A stretch of 64,000 bases of DNA from Sciurus carolinensis (Eukaryota > Chordata > Mammalia > Rodentia > Sciuridae), in assembly GCF_902686445.1 (NCBI RefSeq), contig NC_062217.1, forward strand, positions 174,781,598 to 174,845,597. The letters are read 5' to 3'. This document shows, in pieces, positions 23,081 through 33,840 of the stretch (its first letter is position 1; every line of letters begins with the position of its first letter). The translations under genes and the position numbers were made by a program. The notes beneath the pieces were generated by a model. It saw nothing but the letters and a program-made list of their open reading frames with translations, did no database searches and was not told the origin of the DNA.

Positions 23081-23800
23081 TGCTACAAAGAACAGAGAAT
23101 GAATAAAAACCATCAAAGACACTAACACGTCCTCTCTGGGACTTAGGTGACTTCCCTCCCACTGCCCCCCCAGGGTGGCAGCCGGCCCCTGGCTGCTTTC
23201 CACCTAGTCCCCACACCTGGCGCCAGAGCTGCCTCTCCATCGCTGCCCTTCCACCTCTCACCTGGCGAAGCCACACCAGTGACCTCACACACCGGCATCC
23301 ACACGCACGCTAGTAAACCCCCCTTGGGCCCCAGACTCAGGGCACGTACAGCCTGGTAGACGTGTCCTCCGACACATCTGCAGGCATGAGTTCCCAAGCA
23401 AACCAGAGGAAAGAGCACGAGTCCTGGTAGAACGTCTTCTCCCGATCCCTCTGCTCCTCACCCCAGCAACAAGGGCTCAGGGGTGTCGGGTGGGGCTCGC
23501 ACAGAGCTTGTGTTAACGAGCGAGAGGCTGCTCTCACGGGAAAGGCTCCCTGAGCTGTCTGCCACAACTCGCCCAGTCTCCTCGTGCCCAGAGATGAGCC
23601 CTGCCAGGGGACCCTCTAGCAACACCCTGCAGTCCAGCAGGGACAGCTCAGGGAGGCCAGGAGGGTGAGTGAGCAGCTGGCTCAGCACCCAGGGCTCCAA
23701 ACAGCTAATGGAGGAGGCACAGGGGGGCCATTGCCCACTTGTTGTCCAGGGAGTGGGGCAGCTACTTAGTGTTCTGCAGGGACAGCACAGCCGAGCGAAG
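23081..23800. other. Unassigned sequence
   Basis: No gene or repeat is recognised between the L1 insertion and the large minisatellite. Confidence 0.35.
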
Positions 23801-25047
23801 GCTCAGCAGCAGCACCCCATGTGAACACTCAGCAGCAGCACCCCATGTGAACGCTCAGCAGCAGCACCCCAGGTGAACACTCAGCAGCAGCACCCCAGGT
23901 GAACACTCAGCAGCACCCCAGTGGACACTCAGCAGCAGCACCCCAAGTGAACACTCAGCAGCAGCACCCCAGTGGACACTCAGCAGCAGCACCCCATGTG
24001 AACGCTCAGCAGCAGCACCCCATGTGAACACTCAGCAGCACCCCAGTGGACACTCAGCAGCAGCACCCCATGTGAACGCTCAGCAGCAGCACCCCAAGTG
24101 AACGCTCAGCAGCAGCACCCCATGTGAACACTCAGCAGCACCCCAGTGGACACTCAGCAGCAGCACCCCATGTGAACGCTCAGCAGCAGCACCCCATGTG
24201 AACGCTCAGCAGCAGCACCCCAAGTGGACACTCATCAGCAGCACCCCAAGTGGACACTCAGCAGCAGCACCCCAGTGGACACTCAGCAGCAGCACCCCAT
24301 GTGAACGCTCAGCAGCAGCACCCCATGTGAACACTCAGCAGCACCCCAGTGGACACTCAGCAGCAGCATCCCATGTGAACGCTCAGCAGCACCACCCCAA
24401 GTGAACGCTCAGCAGCAGCACCCCATGTGAACACTCAGCAGCACCCCAGTGGACACTCAGCAGCAGCACCCCAAGTGGACACTCAGCAGCAGCACCCCAA
24501 GTGAACACTCAGCAGCAGCACCCCATGTGAACACTCAGCAGCACCCCATGTGAACACTCAGCAGCACCCCAGTGGACACTCAGCAGCAGCACCCCAAGTG
24601 GACACTCAGCAGTACTCCATGTGAACACTCAGCAGCACCCCATGTGAACACTTAGCAGCAGCACCCCAGTGGACACTCAGCAGTACCCCATGTGAACACT
24701 CAGCAGCAGCCCATGTGAACACTCAGCAGCAGCACCCCAGTGGACACTCAGCAGTACTCCATGTGAACACTCAGCAGCAGCACCCCAAGTGGACGCTCAG
24801 CAGCAGCACCCCATGTGAACACTCAGCAGCAGCACCCCATGTGAACACTCAATAGCAGCACCCCATGTGAACACTCAGCAGCAGCACCCCAGGTGAACAC
24901 TCAGCAGCAGCACCCCAAGTGGACGCTCAGCAGCACCCCAAGTGGACGCTCAGCAGCAGCACCCCATGTGAACACTCAGCAGCAGCACCCCAAGTGGACG
25001 CTCAGCAGCACCCCAAGTGGACACTCAGCAGCAGCCCCCATGTGAAC
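23801..25047. repeat. 26/23-bp minisatellite, about 50 copies (1.25 kb)
   Basis: The unit is ACTCAGCAGCAGCACCCC followed by ATGTGAAC or close variants (CAAGTGAAC, CAGTGGAC). Two length classes alternate, 26 bp with three CAG-type triplets and 23 bp with two. Neither is a multiple of three, and many units contain TGA, so it is not translated as one frame. It is the largest tandem array in the window and carries short internal CAG runs in every unit. Confidence 0.97.
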
Positions 25048-25084
25048 TTTCCATTCTTACTGAGGTTTCAGCCAGAAGCAGTTT

Positions 25085-25265
25085 ATCCAGAAACAAAGCT
25101 AGAATACAAAATCACCTTCTAGCAGAATCGCCATGAGAAGGATTGAGATATATTTATGTATATTTATATTTATGTATATGTATATTTATGTATTCATACC
25201 ATAAATATGAATACAATTATTAAACACTTTTATGTCCCATTGAGAAAATAAGAAAATCAACGTTA
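25085..25265. other. AT-rich simple sequence and AT-rich island
   Basis: Imperfect ATTTATGTATAT-type units fill about 25147-25200, followed by CATAAATATGAATACAATTATTAAACAC. The first part is simple sequence; the second resembles the other AT-rich islands. No gene is seen. Confidence 0.5.
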
Positions 25266-26734
25266 AGGGCAGAGGCTTGCCAGAGATTCAAATCTGTGTG
25301 AGCAGCGCATGAGCGCGCAGGTAGACTCGTGGGTGCCGCTAGCCAGGCAGCAGGTCACCTGCTTGGAGCAGCAGCCGGGTTTCACCTGCTCCCTCTTCCT
25401 TATGATTCACACAGAATTGTGCGTGATTCTGGGCACCGTGTGATATTTCAACACCGTATGTGTGTGATGAGCAAATCGGGGTAGCTATGCCGTCACCTCC
25501 ACCCCACCATTTCTTTATGGTAAAACTTTGAAAACACCCTCTTGTAGCCACTGTAAGATACACAGCACGACACTGCACCTAGTGTCCTGCCGAGCGACAG
25601 GTAAGGGAGGCTGAAAATGGAGAGAGGAGGGCTTGCCCGGAACACCAGTGACGCCTGAGGGGCAGCGCAGGACACGAAGGCCCTTCACTGCCCTGAACAG
25701 ACCCTCTCCGAGGTCCTCTCCCAGAGGTGCCAGCCCGGCTCTTGCAGCTGCCCAGGCCCAAGGCCCACAGCCCATCCACCTGCCTCTCCCTGCCTCCCAG
25801 ACCCCTCCAGCCAGCCCTTCTACTCTGCCTGAGCCCCCCACACACCCAAGGCTATGTCTCCTGCCTGGGTCCCTCCAGCCGGCTGAACCCTGCCTTGGTG
25901 GAGTGACTGACCCTGACTTCTCCTGTGTGTCTGTCAACCTCCCGTACGTGCCAGGGCCACAGCAAGGTCTCGGGGACCACACCTGCTCATTCAGAAGCCC
26001 CAGCACCAGCTGCTCAGGTGCCCTTGCTGAGCAGAGACGGGCAGCATCTCAGGTTGTGGAACGACCCCTGGAAAGTTGAACGGAAGCACTGGACACAGTA
26101 GCTCCTGGACCCTGAAGCACATCCCAGGCCAGAAGAGGGCCTCCATCAGGAGGTGAGCACTTTCCCTACAAGCCAGCATGAAGCGGGACTCCTGGGCACA
26201 CATGTGCCACCAGGAGGTCCCCCGTCCTCAGGGCTCGCACCCACTTCATGCTCTGGCCAGGGCAGCTGCTGACAGGAATCCACTGAGAAACGTGACCCAG
26301 GCCTGCACCCTCCGCCCTCTGCAGGGCTCTCCCCGGTCAGACCCTGTGCCGGCCTTTGCTTTGCCCTTCTCATGTTTCGTGCAGGGCCTCCCTGCTCAGC
26401 TCGATGGCCACAATGGCAGACACCCCTGGAGCCCTTTCCGGTCAGCCCAGAGTCCATTGCCTGGCCTTGGCGAGGTACAGCAGAGCAGAGAATCCTCCTC
26501 CAGCGGAGCCCAGCCTGCAGGCCCGGGGCTGGCTGTGTCCTGGAGAGAGCAGGAGGACGTGACGTAAAGCTCACTCACTCAGAGTGCACACGCCGGGGAC
26601 TTCCCCAGTTCCGCAGGGTTGTGCGGTCATCAGGTTGTGCACCTCCACCTGAGGGAAGCCTGGTGCCCATCCGCAGCCACCTCGCCACCCGGCCCCCAAC
26701 CCCGCCCGCCAGGACGCTCGCTTGCTTCCTCTGC
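25266..26734. other. Unassigned GC-rich sequence
   Basis: No gene is recognised. The 163-codon minus-strand frame (25515-26006) and the 148-codon plus-strand frame (25633-26079) overlap each other and show no domain. Confidence 0.35.
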
Positions 26735-27440
26735 GGCTGTGCCTGCTCTGGGAAGCAACGTGCAATGATCTCAGATCTTGCAACACGCCCCTGAGCGTTT
26801 TCAGGACTGATTTCTTCGACTTAGCGTAAGGTTCTCAATGACCGTCTGTGTTGGGGCGTGTGCCAGGACATCATTCCCTTGTGGTTTTGAGGAATCTTGC
26901 ATTGTACAGATGGACCATATCTATTTGGTCCCTTGCTCCATTGGTGGACCTTGGGCTGGTCCACTTTTGGCTCCAGTGGTAACCCTGCTCTGGGCATCTG
27001 CGTCTGTTTGGAGGTGGACATGTGTTTCCATGGTTCTCGGGCACCTACCTCGAAGCACAACTGGCAGGTGGGGTGGTCCTGTGCTCAGCTCTTGGAGGAA
27101 CTGCCGGGCTGCTCTTTTTCATAAGGAGTGTGCAGGCCAGCAGCATGAGGGGTTCATCCTCAAACCCAGGCCTGGCATTGCCCTCTGTTCTTTGTTTCAG
27201 CTACTGGGAGAGTGTGAGGCCATACCAGTGCTTGTCACTGCCCACCCTTTAATCTTTGCTGCTTAGTGTGTGAAGTGGCACCTCACTGTGGCGTCTCGGA
27301 TGGCTATTGATCCCAGCGTCTTTCCACGCGCTCACTGGCCATGGCTCATCCTCTCTGGATAAGCGTCCATTCCTAGTTAGTTGAGTGTCCCGCATGCGTG
27401 GTTTTGCAAGCCCACAGGAGTCTTTCACAGACGCCATGAT
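26735..27440 (-). mobile_element. Old L1 (L1M-like) remnant, minus strand
   Basis: The plus strand is a diverged antisense match to old mammalian L1 3' sequence. TTCTTCGACTTAGCGTAAGG resembles the CTTTCACTTAGCATAATG block. TCTGTTTGGAGGTGGACATGTGTTTCCATGGTTCTCGGGCACC resembles the GTGGACATATGTTTTCATTTCTCTTGGG block. GTGTGAAGTGGCACCTCACTGTGGCGTCTCGGATGGC resembles the GTGTGAAGTGGTATCTCATTGTGG block. These occur in the expected order. It is heavily mutated and not coding. Borders are approximate. Confidence 0.6.
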
Positions 27441-29029
27441 TCCACAATACTGGGCCGAGGCAATCTTGTGCCTGATGCAATCCAACGCCTGCCTGTGGCC
27501 ACAGGCTCTTCCCTTTAGAGCACAGGCCACTTCCCAAAGCCTGTCCACTTCCAGGAATGGGGTACATCTCCGCGCTCAGGAAACTGAGGCAGGCTGACTG
27601 CAGGCCCTGACCCCGACCCTGCTGTTCTCCATGGCGTTCCCTCTCCTCTTTCCATACCAGACATCTTGCTTCCGTGACTTCTGTCCCTAGATGCCGCCTT
27701 GAGAAAAATGAGTACAATAAAAATTATTGCTTGTTCAATAAAGTTATAAGGATGTCTGAGCTCAGGTTAGGATGTACTCACTGCAGTGTGAGTATTGAAC
27801 ATGCAAGTGGAAATGGGTACAGACTTTGGGGCACACAGGTTGGGTCCAGGGTGGGGGCCAGGCTGTGAGTGGAGAGGGGGCCGGAATTGGGAGGGCAGCA
27901 GCCAGGAGACTGGGGGTCACACCTGCAGCTCTGGCTGCTGTGCTGCAGTGGAGACTGTGGAGGGGAAAGGAGGAGCCCAGGGCGAGCCCAGAGAGCAGGG
28001 CCAGAGGCAGCGGTCACCCAGGAAGGCCAGCCAGGCACAGGGTTGACCTGGAGACAAATGAGCTGGTTTTCAAGAAGGAGAAAGGGACAGACCATCAAAT
28101 GCTTAAGGACTGTCAGCAACAGAGGAACAGAGAACGTGAGCTGCAAGAGCGAGTGCAGGGCTGGAGGACCAAAGTCAGCCTGCCCTGAGTTCCAAGGCAA
28201 GTGGGAGGCGACAGGTGGCGGCGGCAGGTTGCGACCTCGTTTAGAGGAATTCTGTCCAAGGAAGAGAGCAGCAGGCTGGGAGCAAGAGGAGGAAGCAGGG
28301 TGGGAGGACACCCTGACCTGGCCCCACACCCGCAAGGCACAGGTGTCCATGGTGGATGGCATTCCAGCCCCCAGTCGCTCAGAACAAAGCCTCTGGGGTC
28401 GTCCTTGACTCTGCATTCCTCCAACGTGCACATGTGTCCTGCTGGCCAGCCTGCTGTCCACAGCTTTAAATTACACTCAAGCTCTGACCACTACTCAATG
28501 CCCACGCCAACCTGCCCAGTCAAGCCTCCAGCACCTCCCATCTGGGTTGTCTCTCAATGCCTCTCTGCCTGGTGGACTGTCCAAAACCAAATCATTGACC
28601 TAAAATGTACGTATCGCAAAGCACAGGCAGGGTGGATGCAAGAGCAGCGACCCTGGAGACAGCGCAGGCAACTGAGCCCGGTGGCCCTGGCTGTGGTCCT
28701 GCGGGGATCTGGCGGGTCATCCAGTGTGCGTCCCTGCCCCACCTGGACCACGGGCCCAACTCCAGGGAAGCCACGCCGGTGAGCCCGGCTGCCCTGTGGA
28801 GGCCAAGCCTGCTCTGCCCTCCAAGTCACACGCTGTTGGACTGCACCCCAGACCAGCCCTCCACCGACTGGCGGCCTCCAGAGGGAGCAGGAGATGGAGG
28901 AGCAGGGGCCTCTGCGTCGGGTGGGGGCATCCTGTGGGGGCGGGTGCCTCTGCACTCACGGCTGAGTCCGGAGCACCACCTGGAAGGAGCAGGTAAAGTG
29001 GGTGGGCCCTTGGAGAGGGGGACGGAAGG
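27441..29029. other. Unassigned GC-rich sequence
   Basis: No gene is recognised. The 227-codon minus-strand frame at 27778-28461 overlaps plus-strand frames of similar length and has no recognisable domain, signal peptide or splice structure. It is treated as chance. Confidence 0.35.
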
Positions 29030-29337
29030 TGTTATGGTTTAGATATGCAGTGTCCCCCGGAAGCCCAGGGGTGGGACAATGCAAGAGAGTTTAGAGGTGA
29101 AATAAGAGCCTTAACCCAATCAGTGCGTTAGCCTCCCGATGGGACTGATTAGGCGGAGACTGTGGGCAGGGAGGGTGTGGCTGGAGGAGGGGGCGTTGCG
29201 GGTGTGCCTCTGGGGTATATGTCTGGGGTTCAGATTTGGGGGCTAAGACCACTGAAACCATGAGCCCCAAATAAACTTCCCCTCCTCAATTGCTCTTGTC
29301 GGGGCTTTTGGTCACAGAGGTGGAAGAACTGACCACA
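29030..29337 (+). mobile_element. ERVL-MaLR-type solo LTR, plus strand
   Basis: It begins TGTTATGGTTTAGATATGCAGTGTCCCCCGG and ends with CCATGAGCCCCAAATAAACTTCCCC, CTTGTCGGGGCTTTTGGTCACAG and an ACTGACC terminus. This is the canonical order of a MaLR LTR, with the AATAAA polyadenylation signal near 29270. No clear 5-bp target duplication remains. At about 308 bp it may have small internal deletions. Confidence 0.82.
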
Positions 29338-30988
29338 AAGAAAGGGCATGATCCATTTAAGAAAATCTAGACTTTCTCTGTACCTCTCTGCTGCTGCGGA
29401 TCTTTCCTGTCACCTGAGCAGACTACTCCCCACCGAAAGGAGCAGGGAGGGAGGCTGGCAGCCTCTGGCAAGACATCCTGTGAACCATGTGGACTTCCTG
29501 GCCTTGGGAGCCGGCCACCCTGGGCTCCACAGCGACCCTTGACAACCCAGGTGGGTGTCCCTCTGGGGCTGCAGGCACATGCTGGCCTCCTGCATGGGAG
29601 CATGCGCCCATCCTCTGCTAACTCTGTGACTTCAGTTCTTCTTGAAAGCCTCCCACGTAAGCCTTCTTTCCCATTGTGCAAATGGCCGCATGCACACATG
29701 CGACGAACCGCCATGGTTTTTGCTCAGCTTCTGCTTTGGCTTCTGCGTGGCGGGAGCTCAGCCCGGAGCCTCCTGGATGCGCGCGCGCACGCACACAAGG
29801 CTTGTTTACTGTGAGCGGAAAGGGCTCCCCACCTTTGCAAGCATTCAGCCTGGCAAATGAGAACCTGGGAACAGAACGCAGCACTCTGTGCTCGTCAGAG
29901 AACAATTCAGATGCCAGTCTTCTCCCAGCAGAGACGGCACTGCTTACCAAAGCAGCACCCCGCCGCCAAGCATCCGGAGGGACACCGCAAGCAAACACTG
30001 CTCCTGCCAGGCCAGGGCCTCCTGAAAGCAGGGTGGTGGTGACTGTGTGGTTGACAAGGAACCGAGGCAGGCCAGGGACGGGCCACAGAGTTAAGGTGCT
30101 GGCAGAGCCCGCTCGCCCTGAGTCCTTCCAGAGATGTCCTGGTGAAACCCCGACCAGCTGGACTGCGCTGTGTCCCCACCTGCCTGGTGGCTTATGATTT
30201 TAAAGAAGTAAAATGGAATTTCAAAAGCATAAGGCTGGGTGCAGCCTGCTATTAACACATTGCACCAAAACGGGGTGCTCAGACGGCTTGCAGAGGTTTG
30301 CAAGCTTGATTTTCTTTAGTTTCTCCACTTGTTTTCTTAAGTATTCCAGCGATCACTCTTCTGCAATAAGGGGAGAGCTGTAAATGATGCAGCCAGAAAA
30401 GACCTCCAGGCTGCCAGCTGCTGAACCCAAGGCCGCCCTTGTAGGACTTTGTCACAGTCATAAGGGGGCAGATGACCCAAGTTGTTCCCAAAGCTGTGCT
30501 GATCCTGTGGGTGCAGTTCCATCCGGAGCGGGACCAGGCTGGCTGGGGGTGAGTTGGTGCTGGCAAAGAGGAAGTTACAGAGGGACAGCGGAGATGTGAG
30601 GACACACAGGGCGGGCAGGGTGGCCCAAGTTCCTGAGACAGCTGCCCTGAGGACAGCGAGCAGGGGACAGTGAACAACTGTGAGTGTGAGTGAGACAGAG
30701 GCAGAGAGTGGGGAAGGGAGGCAGCCAGAGAGGACGGAGGCTGGCCTGTGCATGTGGGAGAGGACGGAGGTTGGTATGTAGACGTGGGTGTGGGTGTGAG
30801 AGAGGAGGGGGAGGCATGGCACACAGTCCCCGTGTGAGAGCACATGTGTGCATGTGAGAGAGGGCCGCACCCTGGGACCACCCTCGACCCCGAGGCCCAG
30901 GGGCCGCCATGAAGCCCCACGCGGCGCTCCTCAGAGCTGGGGAGGGAACCGGGCGCGGTGCAGTGGGCGGCGTCTGCTCCCAGCCAGC
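29338..30988. other. Unassigned sequence with GT/GA-rich patches
   Basis: A purine- and GT-rich patch with short repeats of a GGGAGAGGACGGAGG type lies at about 30680-30860. An alternating GCGCGCGCACGCACACA run lies at about 29779-29796. The longest frame of the window (350 codons, minus, 30279-31331) crosses this area, but its Ser/Pro/His-rich sequence has no domain and competes with several other frames. No gene is called. Confidence 0.35.
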
Positions 30989-31006
30989 TCCCTGCAGAGG
31001 GCGGCA
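30989..31006 (+). promoter_or_regulatory. Predicted CTCF-like site
   Basis: CCCTGCAGAGGGCGGCAG fits the CTCF core (CC-N-S-Y-AG-R-K-GGC-R-S) at nearly every informative base, including CAGAGGGCGGC. Occupancy cannot be inferred from a motif alone. Confidence 0.35.
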
Positions 31007-31439
31007 GCATCCGGGCTGCACCCTTCGTGCTCTGCCCGGAAGGTCCCGCTTGTGCCCTGAAGGACTGAGAACCCCAGGCCTGCACCCAGCTGGACGCACC
31101 AGAGGGCCGCTTCCTGCAGCAGCCAGCTGGGGTCGCGGGCAGCAACCAGCTTCCTGGAGGGGCGGGCAAGGGGCACTGGCATGGCCACCACTGTCCCCTG
31201 CGAGTGGGCTGGATTCTGGCTCTGCGGCATCCCCTCCGGGAGCCCCTGGTCACTCCAGCCACAGAGCCACCTCTGACCCTGTGGGCGGCTCCAGGCCTCA
31301 CCCGGTGCGCTCGCAACGCCCGCCGGGCCATCTGTTTTGGGGCGCTCTGTGGTGAGAGGCCGAGTCGCCGCCATCTCCTTGAACGCCCCCAGGGCTGCCA
31401 GCGTCCACCCCTTCCCCTGCCTCCTTCACGGCTGCACAG
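31007..31439. other. Unassigned CpG-containing sequence
   Basis: CpGs are fairly frequent at about 31290-31400, but no promoter motif or exon is recognised. Confidence 0.3.
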
Positions 31440-32150
31440 TCAACAGAAGCAGAAGGCGACCGTGGCCTGGAGGAGGTGACTGGAATCACATCCGAAGGGG
31501 TTACCGACGGAACGTCCGAGACTTCACGCAACCCACAGAGGAGGACGCGGCCCGTTAACACCCGGCAGAGGCCCCAGCAAACCCCCCAAGAAGACACGCA
31601 GAGGACCAGCCGCCAGACAGAAGCCCTGGGGTCACATGACCAGGGAAACGCAAGTCAGAGCACCACGAGGCTCTGCCCGGCCAGGACGGCTGCTGCCACG
31701 AGGCGCACCTCACGGCGGGGTGAGGACAGCCGGCACGCGGCTGGGGAGGGCCACGGCTCGGCCACCCTGGGAACAGGCGACCCATGCGGCCAGGTGCTGC
31801 CAGCACCACAGGCGTCCTTCCTGCTCACGGCAGTGCCACCCACGGCAGCCAGGGTGGCACCCACAGGTGGGCGTCAACCTAGGGGCCAGACCGTGAGATG
31901 GGAGTGGGTGAAGGAAGGCACCAGGTAACACAGGAGGACACGAAGGACCTCGTGCTCCATGAAACCAGATGGACACAGAAAGGAAACCATCGCATGATGC
32001 TCTCCACGTGTAGAATCTAACATTTTGAAAACGCAAATATATAAAGAGAATACAATGGTGGTCAGGCAGGGAGGGGAAGGGGGACGTGGGTCAACAGGTG
32101 CGAAGTCCAGGCACCAGGGGCACAGGTGTGGGGCACCATGTGAGCACTAG
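31440..32150 (+). mobile_element. Old L1 (L1M-like) remnant, plus strand, unusually CpG-rich
   Basis: The order of blocks follows the sense 3' half of an old L1. CCAAGAAGACACGCAGAGGACC resembles CCAAAGAAGATATACAGATGGC. GACCAGGGAAACGCAAGTCAGAGCACCACGAGG resembles GGGAAATGCAAATTAAAACCACAATGAG. CTCCATGAAACCAGATGGACACAGAAAGG and a TGGTCAGGCAGGGAGGGGAAGGGGG block fit the final part. GC and CpG content are much higher than the AT-rich family consensus, so many substitutions have been toward G or C. Not coding. Confidence 0.55.
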
Positions 32151-32238
32151 TAAGAGCAAGGTGTCAGGCGCAGGGTTTCCCTGAATGAGCAGACCAGCTG
32201 CTCTGTGAGCAGGACCGTGGGCAGCCTCTGCTCACCGA

Positions 32239-32390
32239 ACCAGGTGCTGCCCGCGTCCTGGCGGCCACTGCTCACGGGTACCAGGTGCTGCCCGCGTCCT
32301 GGCGGCCACTGCTCACGGGAACCAGGTGCCGCCCGCGTCCTGGCGGCCACCGCTCACGGGTACCAGGTGCCACCCGCGTCCTCGGCACCA
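32239..32390. repeat. 41-bp tandem repeat, nearly four copies
   Basis: Units beginning ACCAGGTGCTGCCCGCGTCC and continuing TGGCGGCCACTGCTCACGGG recur at 41-bp spacing from 32239, with the last copy truncated. The copies are nearly identical, so the expansion is recent. Three CpGs recur in each unit. Confidence 0.93.
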
Positions 32391-32624
32391 GGCTGCGCAC
32401 CTTCAACAAGGGCAATGCAGCTTACGTTCAAGGAAAGCAGCGTGGCCAAGGCTGTGCTGGGCAGCAGAGCTGGAGGCAGGAGGAGCACCTGTCGCCCACA
32501 GCCCCAGCCAAGCAGAGAGTTGCCCAGGGTGGGCAGCGCCATCCCACGCCCTGGAGCCCACAGGCAGGGTGGTCATCCACAGCAAGGCCCGCGAGGGGTC
32601 CACCTGTGCGGCACACAGCAGGTT

Positions 32625-32880
32625 ACAAGAATCTTCCAGATAACTTTACATCAGTAAATTGCAAAATCTAGAAGAAATGGAAGCATTTCTTGGAAGAAGA
32701 AACTTCCCAAACCACCTCAGGAAAATGTAGAAAAGCCGCAATCACACAGTTAACAAAGCATATTAAATTATTAGAGGTATTTCAACCAACAGAAAGCCAA
32801 CTACGCATTGATAGAAAGTTCTGGCTTCAAGAAGCAGTCGGTCCTGTTATAGAGAGTCTTCCGGAATAAGACGAGAGCTC
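32625..32880 (+). mobile_element. Old L1 ORF2 fragment, plus strand
   Basis: The AT-rich, codon-like text AGAAGAAATGGAAGCATTTCTTGGAAG, CAATCACACAGTTAACAAAGCATATTAAATTATTAG and CAAGAAGCAGTC resembles the part of L1 ORF2 just upstream of the reverse-transcriptase core, but carries stops and indels. Borders are approximate, and another old element cannot be excluded. Confidence 0.4.
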
Positions 32881-33689
32881 AACTCCTTGGCCAGGCACAC
32901 GCCAGGCACAGGGCCACACGTCCGAGGGCCCCGTCACACGGGACTTCCAGGACAGGCAGAGGCAGGTGCAGGTCCAGCTGGGAGAGACGAGGAAAGAGTG
33001 CTGGAGCCACAGGGAGGCCTAAGGGACCCGCCAACCTCACTTGTCTTAGTTCACGCCAGAAATCTCTAATCAGCTCGGAGGTCACCCGCCGGGCAGAACC
33101 TTCGCCTCCTGCCAGCCGGGCTGCAGCTCAGCCTCTGAGGTTTGGGTGGTAACGATGGGCCAGCTACCTCCCAGGAACCGGAGGTGGCTTTTGCTGAAAA
33201 CATAGGCTCTGCACCTGGGCCTGCAGGTGACCAAGAGTGACGGATGGCCTCCGCCTTCAGGTCATGTGGGCCTCCCCTGCTGCCTTCACCTTTGGGGCAG
33301 AGTCTACTCAGCTCTGCAGGCAGATGCGCGGATCACTTGAGAAAGTCATCCAGAATGGCCACACGGGCCGACCTGGCCTGGACTGGCCAGCCCCTCCCCT
33401 CCCCCAAGGTGGCCAGGGGACTCTATGGACACTAAACCTCGCTGGACTCCATCTGCATGCTAAGTGACACCCTCCAGCACTGTGACAACTGATGGCTGCC
33501 GTGACAACAACAGAAAGAATCAGGAGAACAGCGACGGGTGGTTCCCACGTTCCTCGAAGGTCTCCACTGGTTCCCGGAGGACAGGAGCACCCTGTGCCAG
33601 CCCCGCCAGCAGCTCCAGCCCCTGAGCCAGAGGCTGATCTGCAAGCAGATTCCAGCTTCACTGTCCTCTGATACCAGGGCGCGTCTCCC
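32881..33689. other. Unassigned GC-rich sequence
   Basis: No gene, RNA or repeat is recognised. Confidence 0.35.
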
Positions 33690-33759
33690 TTGGGGTCTAG
33701 ATGGCTGGACCTTGAGGTCTAGATGGATGGACCTTGGGGTCTAGATGGATGGACCTTGG
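33690..33759. repeat. 22-bp tandem repeat, three copies
   Basis: GGTCTAGATGGATGGACCTTG-type units start at 33694, 33716 and 33738. The short array lies directly upstream of a possible L1 3' end. Confidence 0.9.
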
Positions 33760-33764
33760 CATAG

Positions 33765-33840
33765 CACTGTAGATGCACTAAATGCCACTGGATTGCACAC
33801 TGTTAAATGGACAATGGTGAATTTTGTCACAGGATTTTAA
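33765..33840 (+). mobile_element. Possible old L1 3' end, plus strand
   Basis: AAATGCCACTGGATTGCACACTGTTAAATGGACAATGGTGAATTTTGTCAC resembles the terminal segment shared by old L1M elements (CCACTGAATTGTACACTTTAAATGGGTGAATTGTATG). Too short for a subfamily call. Confidence 0.5.

Noticed and set aside
23801..25047. Possible CRISPR-like array of regular repeats
   Set aside because: There are no unique spacers, since units are contiguous. The genome is mammalian.
27778..28461. 227-codon minus-strand frame
   Set aside because: No recognisable domain, and it overlaps plus-strand frames of 120-179 codons, as expected in stop-poor GC-rich DNA.
30279..31331. Longest frame in the window (350 codons, minus)
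   Set aside because: No domain, biased Ser/Pro/His content, and several competing frames of similar length. No splice signals or conserved motif supports it.
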